DNA of 64,000 nucleotides. Origin: an uncultured Chlamydia sp. (lineage in GTDB: Bacteria > Chlamydiota > Chlamydiia > Chlamydiales > Simkaniaceae). Below the pieces are notes generated by a model. The model did not search any database, was not told the DNA's origin, and worked only from the letters and a program-made list of their open reading frames with translations. The translations under genes were made by a program, and so were the position numbers. Positions within the stretch are counted from its first letter, which is position 1. Each line of letters begins with the position of its first letter. Positions 10,037-19,137 of this stretch are shown here, piece by piece. Where the stretch lies: the NCBI GenBank assembly GCA_946127115.1, contig CAMGYI010000002.1, positions 248,001 through 312,000 of the forward strand. The letters run 5' to 3'.

Positions 10037-11151
10037 TTATCGTTCTTCCTTTTCTTGCCTCGCTTAATAGGAGTCACTTGTTTGATCCCTGCTTCACGCT
10101 TCTTCTGCATCATTTCTTGGATCTCCTCCTTATCTTTAGGTTGCTTCCTCTTTTTCTTCGGGAGGAATCCTTTTGCGATGGTAGAGATCTTTTCCTTTTC
10201 AAGCTCTGTGCCTTGTTGGCTTACAGCTTGAATCATTTTCTCCTCCGATTCAATGCCGAGTCCGGAAGAGGTTTTGAGTCGGTCTGATAGGTGACGGAGC
10301 GATTCAAGACGTTGAGATAAGGCTTCAAGTTTCGTATCAATCTTCACACGAGAGCTTCCTCGAAGACTTGCAATGAGCTGAGCTTCGGTATCAAATTTTG
10401 CAGAAAAGGTCACTGCAGTACTGGTAAAGTCAGGATTAAATTGAAAGGGGCGTATAGCAGAAGGAACCGTCATATAAACATCAGCGGTATACTGAGGTTC
10501 CAGCTCTACTTTTTGTGCTTGCTTTGGAGGGCGTCCCCGTTTAGGGCGAGGATTCAATGCTTCATTCGAATAATAGGTTTTTGATTTTATGATAATCGCA
10601 TCACGGGCGCCTTGAATTTCCTTTGAAACCCTTGTCTCGAAAAGATTGTGCTTCACTTTCTCTAAGGTTTGCTTGGTGATATCAAGGTCTTCTTCAAATG
10701 CAAAGCGAATTTCTTCTTGACGCAGCCATTCGATAATACGGATTCGGGAACGTTCATGATAGTACTGTTGCCACTTTTCGAGCTCGGTTAGATGATCGTA
10801 AATAAACTCGAGAAAATTCTCCCGCGATTCTTTAGACCCAATAATATCGAGAAGTTTTTCCTTCGTGTCGATATCATAAACTTTCTCATTAACAAACCCT
10901 TCCATAAACTTCTTGGTTTCATAATAGGTCATTTTTGGAAGAAGACGATATCTCTTTTGATTTTCTTGAAGTTCTTTCTCTAAGCGATCGAGCTCTTCAA
11001 AACTTTTGTCGAGATCTGCGAACACCAAGAAGCCTTCTGAAGTGTCGAGATAAAAGTCTCTTTCATCATCAGACTTTGCAAAGGCATCCATAAGTCTATG
11101 GAACCGAAGGATAAGGGGGTTTTGTGCTTCTGGGTGTTTCTGTCTTGCCAT
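10033..11151 (-). CDS. UPF0158-like chlamydial protein with AT-hook-like motif
   Basis: Recognised family resemblance (YLDTSEGFLVFADLD..., FIYDHLTELEKWQQYYHERSRIRIIEWLRQEEI). Four-base overlap with the E1 gene downstream. Confidence 0.7.
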   Translation of the reverse strand: MARQKHPEAQNPLILRFHRLMDAFAKSDDERDFYLDTSEGFLVFADLDKSFEELDRLEKELQENQKRYRLLPKMTYYETKKFMEGFVNEKVYDIDTKEKLLDIIGSKESRENFLEFIYDHLTELEKWQQYYHERSRIRIIEWLRQEEIRFAFEEDLDITKQTLEKVKHNLFETRVSKEIQGARDAIIIKSKTYYSNEALNPRPKRGRPPKQAQKVELEPQYTADVYMTVPSAIRPFQFNPDFTSTAVTFSAKFDTEAQLIASLRGSSRVKIDTKLEALSQRLESLRHLSDRLKTSSGLGIESEEKMIQAVSQQGTELEKEKISTIAKGFLPKKKRKQPKDKEEIQEMMQKKREAGIKQVTPIKRGKKRKNDK

Positions 11152-11260
11152 TGGAACTGCTCAATAAAACTTTATAATAAAGGAAGAACCCATGGTATCA
11201 ACAAATTCCCTATCTTTCAAGTAGGAAATGCTATATATCTCTTGGGGAAAGGAAATAGGT

Positions 11261-12532
11261 ATGCTCGATATCAAACTCATTCGTGAAAACCCCACTGAAA
11301 TCGAAAAAAAACTTCGAACAAAAGACCCTGAAGCAAGCTTAAAAAGAACTTTAAGTTTTGATGAAGAAATCCGCACGTTTAAGGCTGAAAGTGAAAAGCT
11401 TAAAACACGCCGCAATCAAAGTGCGAAAGAGGTTGGAGAGCGAAAGAGGAAAGGAGAGGATACTGCCGATCTTTTGAAAACAATGGAAGGGACAAAAGAA
11501 AAAATTGCAGTTCTTGACCACAAACTTTCTGAACTTGAAAAGCAATTGAAATTTGAATTAGGATGTCTTCCCAACCTTCCAGCTGATGGAATCAAAGCTT
11601 CTCTTGATCCCCAAGAAAATGTCTTAATCAAGTCTATCGGTGTAAAACCCTCTTTTTCCTTTAAACCTAAAAATCACATGGAACTCAATGAAAAGCTTCA
11701 GTTGTTTGATTTCAAACGGGGGGCGAAAGTTGGGGGAAGTGGTTGGCCCACTTACTGCGGCATGGGTGCTCGCTTAGAATGGGCCCTTATCAACTTTATG
11801 ATCGACACTCATGTTTCAAATGGTTTTGAACAGTGGATACTTCCTTTGGTCGGTCGCCCCGACATCCTATTTGGATCCGCTCATCTTCCAAAGTTTGAAG
11901 ACCAACTTTTTAAACTCCAAGACAAAGACCATCACCTCTATATGATCCCCACCTCTGAGGCAGTTCTTAACGGTATCCACTATGATGAAATCCTTGATGC
12001 CGACACGCTTCCTCGAAAATACACTTCTTATACCCCATGCTTTAGAAGAGAAGCAGGTGCTGCGGGCTCTCAAGAGCGAGGGCTCATCCGTACACATCAG
12101 TTTAATAAGGTGGAGATGTTTTGCATCACCCATCCTGATGAAAGTCAGAAAATCTATGATTCGATGGTCCAAAGTGCTGAAGAAATTCTTCAGGCACTAG
12201 GAATTCACTACCGCTCCATGCTTCTTGTCACAGGCGACATGTCCTTTGCCTCTGCAAAAACAATCGACTTGGAAGTTTGGCTTCCCGGACAAACTCGTTA
12301 CTATGAGGTCTCTTCGATTTCCAACTGCACCGACTTTCAGGCGCGCCGCTCGCACATTCGCTTTAAGAAAGGGAATAATAAACCTGAACTTGTCCACACC
12401 CTAAATGGATCTGGCCTTGCTACATCCCGCCTTATGGTTGCTCTTCTTGAAAACAACCAAAAAGAGGACGGCTCCGTGGTAATTCCGACCGTCCTCCATA
12501 AGTATTTAAATGGGATTCACTCCCTAACTTAA
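11261..12532 (+). CDS. serS: Seryl-tRNA synthetase
   Basis: MLDIKLIRENPTEIEKKL start; class II motifs PTSEAVLNGIHYDEIL, YTPCFRREAGAAGSQERGLIRTHQFNKVEMF, LNGSGLATSRLMVALLENNQ. ATG at 11261 preferred over the track start at 11228. Confidence 0.96.
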   Translation: MLDIKLIRENPTEIEKKLRTKDPEASLKRTLSFDEEIRTFKAESEKLKTRRNQSAKEVGERKRKGEDTADLLKTMEGTKEKIAVLDHKLSELEKQLKFELGCLPNLPADGIKASLDPQENVLIKSIGVKPSFSFKPKNHMELNEKLQLFDFKRGAKVGGSGWPTYCGMGARLEWALINFMIDTHVSNGFEQWILPLVGRPDILFGSAHLPKFEDQLFKLQDKDHHLYMIPTSEAVLNGIHYDEILDADTLPRKYTSYTPCFRREAGAAGSQERGLIRTHQFNKVEMFCITHPDESQKIYDSMVQSAEEILQALGIHYRSMLLVTGDMSFASAKTIDLEVWLPGQTRYYEVSSISNCTDFQARRSHIRFKKGNNKPELVHTLNGSGLATSRLMVALLENNQKEDGSVVIPTVLHKYLNGIHSLT

Positions 12533-13188
12533 TCTAACTCTACTCGGCGTGCAAGTTGGAACAGTGTGCGAATAAATGAAAGTTCCCTGATCAGCGTGTT
12601 CAGTTCAGCTTCATTTTCTGCTCTATCAATCATATCACCCACAATTTTTCCCATGTCGCGGAAGGACCTAGTTTGATCAGCAGAGGTTACCCGTCTAAAT
12701 AGGGTACAGTTTGCAAGGATTCGATCAGCTAAATTGTCGGCATGCTCAAGAAATTCTTTTTTATTAATCTCATTCTCTTTGCGCCTTTCAAAATAGAAAA
12801 ATTCTTGAAGAATTGCATCCTTAGCTTGCCAAATCTGAAAGGTGAAATAAGCAGAGCCAACCATTGCAGCTTTGCACATACAACTGACTGGCCAAGGCAT
12901 CACATGCGACGCCAAATAGAAACCAATCGTAACCACTATCCCTGTGGCTTCTAAAGTCTTCACAGGCTGCAGAATTGCTAATACAATATTTTTAATTTCC
13001 GCTGCTGTAGGATCTGCCTCTTTTTTCTTGTATTTTATAAGAACGCTTTTCCCCCCTACCTTTAAATCCTCTTGAGCTTTTGTAGAGCTAGAATTCAGTG
13101 ATTGCAACGCTTGAAAACTTTTATCTGCTCCCCAGCTAGCAAGACCTGCCACATGTCTTGTCATATTTTCCATTAATTTTCCTCTCAT
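12529..13188 (-). CDS. Hypothetical protein with a central hydrophobic region
   Basis: Complete 219 aa ORF convergent with serS (4 bp overlap). Confidence 0.6.
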   Translation of the reverse strand: MRGKLMENMTRHVAGLASWGADKSFQALQSLNSSSTKAQEDLKVGGKSVLIKYKKKEADPTAAEIKNIVLAILQPVKTLEATGIVVTIGFYLASHVMPWPVSCMCKAAMVGSAYFTFQIWQAKDAILQEFFYFERRKENEINKKEFLEHADNLADRILANCTLFRRVTSADQTRSFRDMGKIVGDMIDRAENEAELNTLIRELSFIRTLFQLARRVELD

Positions 13189-13258
13189 TTGGAATTGAAG
13201 AGGTTTAAATCTAAATTTTTCTTAGATAAAAGAAAAGATTTTTGTACAATACAGAACT

Positions 13259-14533
13259 ATGACGTATGATGCACTCAAAGACCTCCTTCGATTTTTAGAA
13301 AATAGCCCCACAGCATGGCATGCAACGCTTGAAATTGGAAACCGCTTAGCGCAGCAAGACTACACTCCACTTGATGAGCAGGAGAAATGGGATCTCAAAC
13401 CAGGAGATGCTTATTTTGTCGAAAGAGGAGGCTCGATCTGCGCATTTATTTTGCCAAAACAGGCGCCAAAAAAAACAACCATTCTTGCTTCTCATACAGA
13501 TAGTCCAGCGCTTAAACTTAAGCCAAATCCTGTCTTCATCGATGATGGACTCTCCTTCCTTCGCGTGGAAACTTATGGAAGTCCTATTCTTAGCACATGG
13601 ATGAACCGCGACCTGGTGATTGCGGGACGCCTACTCATCTCTAAAGGAGATACCATTGATCAACAACTAGTCCACCTTGACCATGCTCCTGTGATGATCC
13701 CAGGTCTCGCGATCCATTTAGATCGCAGCACAAATGAAAAACCGAAAAAAATCGATAAACAACATCATCTCTGCCCACTTTTAGGAATCCACGGGGAGCA
13801 TCGAGACCTGGAAAAGATCTTTGAAAAACTCACTGGAGTCAAGCAAAGTAATCGATTGGGCGCTGACCTATACCTCGTCCCTGATGAAAAGCCCCGCCTT
13901 ATCGGAATCACAAGCGATTTAGTAAGCTCCTATCGCCTTGATAACCTGGCCAGCGCACATGCCTCCCTTCTTGCCCTTTTGGGGGCTGAAAAACATCCAA
14001 AAGATGTCGTTCAAATGGCAATTTTTTGGAACCATGAAGAGATTGGTTCTGAAACAGATGAAGGAGCAGGCTCTCCTTTCTTTATCGATATTCTTAAACG
14101 GATTTCCCTCTCCTATAAAATGGAAGAAGAAGAGTTCCTCAGGATGAAACAAGGATCCCATTTCGTATCGATTGATATGGCTCACGCCTTCCACCCTGGA
14201 TATAAAAGTAAGTATGACAAGGAAAATGCTCCTGAAATTGGAAGGGGTATTGTCATTAAGTATAATGCGAATCACCGCTATGCGACTTCAGGCCTTACGG
14301 CGGCACAGATCATTCAGCTATGCCAAAAGAAGAACATCCCCTATCAATCGTTTGCTTCAGAATCGAATCTTCCCTGTGGAAGCACCGTTGGAGCAATTAC
14401 AGCTGCCTGCACTGGAATCCAAACAGTCGATATTGGCCTTGCCCAGTTCTCAATGCATGCTGCGCGCGAGCTCATCTCTACATCCGACCATCTTGAACTT
14501 TGCAAACTCCTTAAAAATATTTTGGAAAGCTAA
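13259..14533 (+). CDS. M18 family aminopeptidase (aspartyl aminopeptidase type)
   Basis: ILASHTDSPALKLKP, FWNHEEIGSETDEGAGSPF, SIDMAHAFHPGYKSKYD, DIGLAQFSMHAARE. Confidence 0.94.
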   Translation: MTYDALKDLLRFLENSPTAWHATLEIGNRLAQQDYTPLDEQEKWDLKPGDAYFVERGGSICAFILPKQAPKKTTILASHTDSPALKLKPNPVFIDDGLSFLRVETYGSPILSTWMNRDLVIAGRLLISKGDTIDQQLVHLDHAPVMIPGLAIHLDRSTNEKPKKIDKQHHLCPLLGIHGEHRDLEKIFEKLTGVKQSNRLGADLYLVPDEKPRLIGITSDLVSSYRLDNLASAHASLLALLGAEKHPKDVVQMAIFWNHEEIGSETDEGAGSPFFIDILKRISLSYKMEEEEFLRMKQGSHFVSIDMAHAFHPGYKSKYDKENAPEIGRGIVIKYNANHRYATSGLTAAQIIQLCQKKNIPYQSFASESNLPCGSTVGAITAACTGIQTVDIGLAQFSMHAARELISTSDHLELCKLLKNILES

Positions 14534-14622
14534 GTCAGCACGTGGAAACATTTATAGAAAAATATTTCCACATGCTGACTTAATTCTATTCATCAATATT
14601 CATCGTTTGATAGAATGATGCC

Positions 14623-15399
14623 ATGACATCAAAAACACCAAAGCAATCAAACAAACATTTTGAAGGAAAAGATGTTGTTGAACACTTGAGAGTCGCCCGA
14701 GAAAAGGGAGCCAAGGCAACAACAGAGATTCATGGAATGGAGACGCCGGGCCATATTTCCGCCGGGACTGACAGTGCAAAGGAAACAGCAATCTTTCTTT
14801 TAGGGATGTGGATTCTATTTAGCACGTTTGGGATCCCTACGTCAAAAGCTTTGTGGATCTTAGGTCTTTTTTCTGCCAGCTGGCTTCTTTGGAAAGTAGG
14901 AAGAAGTAGTTTGCTTGGATGGGCCCGTTTGGAACGCTTGCACCGTTTGATTGAACAAGAACAATGGGAAATCCAGCATCATCGAGCACAGGAAAAAGAA
15001 GAACTCACTGCGATGTATCAGCAAAAAGGGTTGACAGGAAAACTCCTCGACCAGGTGATTGAAGTTTTGATGGCTGATGATAATCGACTCCTTCGAGTCA
15101 TGCTTGAAGAGGAGCTAGGCCTAACACTTGAATCATACGAACACCCTTTAAAACAAGCTGTTGGGGCTGGTGTCGGGGTCATTGTTGCATCTCTCTTCGC
15201 CGCGATTGGGTGTTTTCTCGGAGGATTTTTAGGAACAATTGTCGCTTTGGCAATTGTTTTTTCCACGGCCACTCTTCTTGCTAGCAAACTTGAAGGGAAC
15301 CAACTCATTAAATCGCTCGTTTGGAATTTGGCTGTGGGGATACTGGTGATTGGCAGTATTCATCTATGTGCAAAATGGATGGACCATGTCTTCCTCTGA
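14623..15399 (+). CDS. Membrane protein, conserved between serS and the P-type ATPase in chlamydiae (CT728-like by recalled position)
   Basis: 258 aa with paired TM segments (AVGAGVGVIVASLFAAIGCFLGGFLGTIVALAIVF); overlaps the start of the next gene. Confidence 0.7.
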   Translation: MTSKTPKQSNKHFEGKDVVEHLRVAREKGAKATTEIHGMETPGHISAGTDSAKETAIFLLGMWILFSTFGIPTSKALWILGLFSASWLLWKVGRSSLLGWARLERLHRLIEQEQWEIQHHRAQEKEELTAMYQQKGLTGKLLDQVIEVLMADDNRLLRVMLEEELGLTLESYEHPLKQAVGAGVGVIVASLFAAIGCFLGGFLGTIVALAIVFSTATLLASKLEGNQLIKSLVWNLAVGILVIGSIHLCAKWMDHVFL

Positions 15400-17326
15400 A
15401 TCTCCTTACATTTTTGATGAATTTTTTACTTCAGGGCAAGAAGAAAGTATTAGTCCATTCTTAAAGAGGAGCTCCCGTGCCTGGGCAAGAAATTTGAGTT
15501 TAAAAAATTCTGGGGCTGCCGGATTTTTTCTTTTGAGTTCTTTTATTGCCAAGTTTTTCATATCCGATCTTTCTCATCTCTTTCTACTTTTGGTCTATTT
15601 TTTAGTAGGAACTCCTGCGCTTCTTCATACGATTGAAGATCTTAAAAATTTGGAAATTAACATCGATGTTTTGATGACACTTGCTGCCTTCCTCTCTTTT
15701 TTAATCGGAAGTCAAGTGGAGGGAGGGTTACTTCTTGTCCTCTTTGCATTTTCTGGAGCGCTAGAGGAATCCGTTTCAAAACGCGCCAAGGGAGCTCTTA
15801 TTAATTTAAACCACCTTTCTCCCACTGTCGGGATGGTTGTCGAAGAGGATGGGACCCTGTTTCAAAAATCAGTGCGAGAAATCGATGTAGGAACACACCT
15901 TCTTGTACGCGCAGGTGAGGTTGTCCCTCTCGATGGAAACGTGATCGATGGAAGTTCCTTTGTAAACCTTGTTCACCTCACTGGAGAAAGCGTTCCAGTT
16001 TCCAAGACTCCAGGAGACGCCGTGCAAGCAGGAAGCCGAAATCTTGATGGAACAATAACAGTTGAAGTACTGAAAACCAGCGCTGAATCCACCCTTTCAA
16101 AAATCATAAAATTAATTAATGAAGCGCAAGGGATGAAACCAAAACTCCAACGTTTTTTAGATAAGTTTGGGAAACGCTATGCGATCACAATCATTTCCCT
16201 CTTTTTTATTTTTGTTTTTTCTCTTCCATGGATTTTTTCGATTCCCTTTTTAGGTATCGAAGGCTCTCTCTACCGAGCACTTACCTTTTTGATTGCTGCA
16301 TCTCCTTGCGCTTTAATCATTGCAACACCAACGGCTTACCTCAGCGCAATAAGCGCATGCGCTCGAAAAGGCATTTTGTTGAAGGGGGGGGTGACACTAG
16401 ATGCCTTTGCCGCCTGCCGTATTATTGCCTTTGATAAAACAGGGACGCTCACAACAGGGAAACTCACCTGCACTGGGATTGAACCTATTGGACCCACCTC
16501 CTACTCTATTGATGTCGCCATCAGCGTCGCTAGTGCGTTGGAGCGCCACGTCACTCACCCTATGGCCGAGGCCATCTGCATCTATGCAGATGAAAAGAAA
16601 ATCCCTCCAGCAACCCTCACCTATTTTCAATCGGTTCCGGGGTTCGGCCTAAAAGGATGTACAACTCTTGATGGAAAAAATGTTGAGGTCAAGATCGGGA
16701 ATGAAGTCTTTATCTCTCCAGAGAAACCTTTAGATAAGAAAGAGGAAATGATCTCGTTTCTGCAGATTGGTGAATCTCTCTTTGATTTCCGGTTCTTTGA
16801 TACCCTGCGCCCTGAAGTAAAAGAGGTTCTTACCACTCTCAAGAGAAAAGACCTGGAAGTAGCAATGCTAACTGGGGATCATGAGGAAAGTGCTTACGTT
16901 GTTGCAAAAGAGCTTGGTATCGACCAGGTCTATGCCAACCTACGTCCTGAACACAAGCTTGAAACCGTTTCAAAACTATCTGCTGAAAAACATCTCGCAA
17001 TGGTGGGAGATGGAATCAACGATGCGCCCGCCCTCACCCGCGCAAGCGTCGGGATCTCGATGGGAGAAATCGGCAGCGCCACTGCCATCGATGCCTCGGA
17101 TATCGTTCTCCTGCAAGATGACCTTCACCTCATCAGTTGGCTTCACAAAAAAGCGAAGAAAACAATGCTTATTGTCCGAGAAAATCTTACCCTAGCACTC
17201 GGTGTCATCGTTCTTGCAACAACTCCGGCCCTTTTGGGAATCATTCCTCTTTGGCTAGCCGTAATCCTTCACGAAGGGGGAACGGTCCTCGTCGGTCTCA
17301 ACAGTCTCAGACTTCTACGTAAATAG
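15386..17326 (+). CDS. zntA: Heavy-metal-translocating P-type ATPase
   Basis: LTGES, AASPCALIIATP (CPx-type SPC), DKTGTLTTG, MVGDGINDAPALTRASVGISMG. ATG at 15386 (MSSSESPYIFDEF) overlaps the previous gene by 14 bp. Confidence 0.92.
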   Translation: MSSSESPYIFDEFFTSGQEESISPFLKRSSRAWARNLSLKNSGAAGFFLLSSFIAKFFISDLSHLFLLLVYFLVGTPALLHTIEDLKNLEINIDVLMTLAAFLSFLIGSQVEGGLLLVLFAFSGALEESVSKRAKGALINLNHLSPTVGMVVEEDGTLFQKSVREIDVGTHLLVRAGEVVPLDGNVIDGSSFVNLVHLTGESVPVSKTPGDAVQAGSRNLDGTITVEVLKTSAESTLSKIIKLINEAQGMKPKLQRFLDKFGKRYAITIISLFFIFVFSLPWIFSIPFLGIEGSLYRALTFLIAASPCALIIATPTAYLSAISACARKGILLKGGVTLDAFAACRIIAFDKTGTLTTGKLTCTGIEPIGPTSYSIDVAISVASALERHVTHPMAEAICIYADEKKIPPATLTYFQSVPGFGLKGCTTLDGKNVEVKIGNEVFISPEKPLDKKEEMISFLQIGESLFDFRFFDTLRPEVKEVLTTLKRKDLEVAMLTGDHEESAYVVAKELGIDQVYANLRPEHKLETVSKLSAEKHLAMVGDGINDAPALTRASVGISMGEIGSATAIDASDIVLLQDDLHLISWLHKKAKKTMLIVRENLTLALGVIVLATTPALLGIIPLWLAVILHEGGTVLVGLNSLRLLRK

Positions 17327-17484
17327 CTCATTAAAATCAATCACTTATGGGTTATCATGCAAACATGTATAAGAGATGCACAGAAGAGATAAGTCCTATT
17401 CATTGGATGAGATACACCAAACACCTAATTTTTCCTTTAACCAACGAGACTTTTATCGATCGCCCTTTCAGTCGAGGCTATGGT

Positions 17485-18402
17485 TTACTGAATATAAATT
17501 TTGTTCTTAGAAAAATCAACGTATATCACATGCTCCTTGATGAAGTCCATACCAAGAAGCCCATCAATGTCGTATAATTTTTCCGTCATTTTCAGAAAGT
17601 ACAAATCTATTGGACCAAAATCCCTGTCTTTAATACAAAATTTTTCAGAGCTGAAGATTGGAAGGCCTCGGTAATCAAAAATCTTATCCGTATCGGCTGG
17701 GTATAAATATTCATGGATAACTGTAGATGTTGTCCCCGTATCTAGAAGAAGGCGCAAATTTCCTATATCCGCATCAATATTCAACATAATTCCCTTGGGG
17801 TGGAACACAAAAGGTATTTCTAAGTATGTTTTTAAATCATACCCACTATTCTTGAGCCTGTTGAAATCATTTGTCGCAATCATTTTGGAGTTTCGAATAT
17901 CGAAAAGTAGATTCACAGACTTAAAAAGTTTTCTCCCCAAGCTCCCCACTGTTTTTCTATGTTTCTTTTCCACACTTGGATCACGCCAAATAATGTGGCA
18001 CTCTTCCTCATTCAAGAGCTCTTCTGTGGCTATAGAATTTTTAAAACATAGCGAACCGAGTTTTATTTCAGGAATTTTGTAATTTATCCGAGTAAATTCA
18101 ATTCCTCTAAAATTTCTCCATTCCTCTGTCCCCGCTGGAAACTTAGATAAGCTTTGCAAAACTTCAGATTGCAAATTCATTTCAAGGCGAGAACCCAGAT
18201 CGATCACCACTGGGCATATGTTACCTTCAACAGAAATATCAACACACGGAAGCCCGCTATCCGTGAAGTTTAAAGATAGCTCCTCGTGGTAATCTAGTTC
18301 TTTATGAGCGCAGAACCACGCGCAAGATGCAAAAAACATCAAGAAGACGATTAAAAATAGACCCCGGAAACGATAATTTTTGCACGTCTTGCTGAAAATC
18401 AA
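17485..18402 (-). CDS. Retropepsin-like aspartyl protease, apparently two-lobed, lipoprotein/TM N-terminus
   Basis: Second lobe LLLDTGTTSTVIH...GLLGMDFIKEHVIYVDF; first lobe degenerate VVIDLGSRLEMNL. N-terminal hydrophobic segment LFLIVFLMFFASCA, possible lipobox. Confidence 0.75.
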   Translation of the reverse strand: MIFSKTCKNYRFRGLFLIVFLMFFASCAWFCAHKELDYHEELSLNFTDSGLPCVDISVEGNICPVVIDLGSRLEMNLQSEVLQSLSKFPAGTEEWRNFRGIEFTRINYKIPEIKLGSLCFKNSIATEELLNEEECHIIWRDPSVEKKHRKTVGSLGRKLFKSVNLLFDIRNSKMIATNDFNRLKNSGYDLKTYLEIPFVFHPKGIMLNIDADIGNLRLLLDTGTTSTVIHEYLYPADTDKIFDYRGLPIFSSEKFCIKDRDFGPIDLYFLKMTEKLYDIDGLLGMDFIKEHVIYVDFSKNKIYIQ

Positions 18403-18725
18403 AACTTAATTGTGCTACTTGCTTCCACTTTCCCAGTTGTATTACCGTCCTGATCTTGACTGATACTACCACTAATAGATCCAGAAACCCGGCCGCTTTC
18501 ACTTTCGACTTTAATATTGGCATCGATGTTTTTATTATCATCGGTATCGACCATCGCATGAAGAGTTGCCTCCCCATTACATCGTTCACCACAAAAATCC
18601 ACCCTATCAGCAAGATCACTGTTGGGTGCATTTTCTGTCGTAACTAATCGACCATTCCAAGAGCCTGAAGATGGTTCATGAGCTTCATATTTCGCTACCT
18701 GGGTAAATACTCTCCAATCCTTCAC
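18399..18725 (-). CDS. Small hypothetical protein coupled to the aspartyl protease gene (GTG start in the track)
   Basis: Stop overlaps the protease ATG by 4 bp; Ser/Gly/Asp-rich C-terminus SGRVSGSISGSISQDQDGNTTGKVEASS. Confidence 0.5.
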   Translation of the reverse strand: MKDWRVFTQVAKYEAHEPSSGSWNGRLVTTENAPNSDLADRVDFCGERCNGEATLHAMVDTDDNKNIDANIKVESESGRVSGSISGSISQDQDGNTTGKVEASSTIKF

Positions 18726-19137
18726 AACTAATACCTTCTACGTTCATAACTATTCTCCTAAACGGTTTGAGATACGAGAGCCTCCATACTAACACTCCCA
18801 TGAGTTTTAGAGGAATTAAAATTGGTGGGGTGATCTACCTAAGTGACAAAAACGGTAGATTGGATACCCAAAGTACCCGTAAAGTCTGTTCCCCCACTCT
18901 CTCGGTTATTAGGACGTTGAATTCTGAGACTAGAATTTATTGCATCTAAGCTTCCTTTGCTACAAAAGTAACAGTTTAGCCAATCTTTGAGAAATATTCA
19001 TTTGGTTCAGGCGGTCTCATTCTCTATTTATCATTCTTGCGGGTTTTGAGAAAAGAGGGGAAATTGTATGGTGAGGTTATGGGTGTGCATGGACCTCAGG
19101 ATATTCCATATATCCCCTTTAAAATAAAAGAGATAAG

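Noticed and set aside
13919-14275. 118 aa minus-strand ORF
   Set aside because: Antisense within the M18 aminopeptidase gene.
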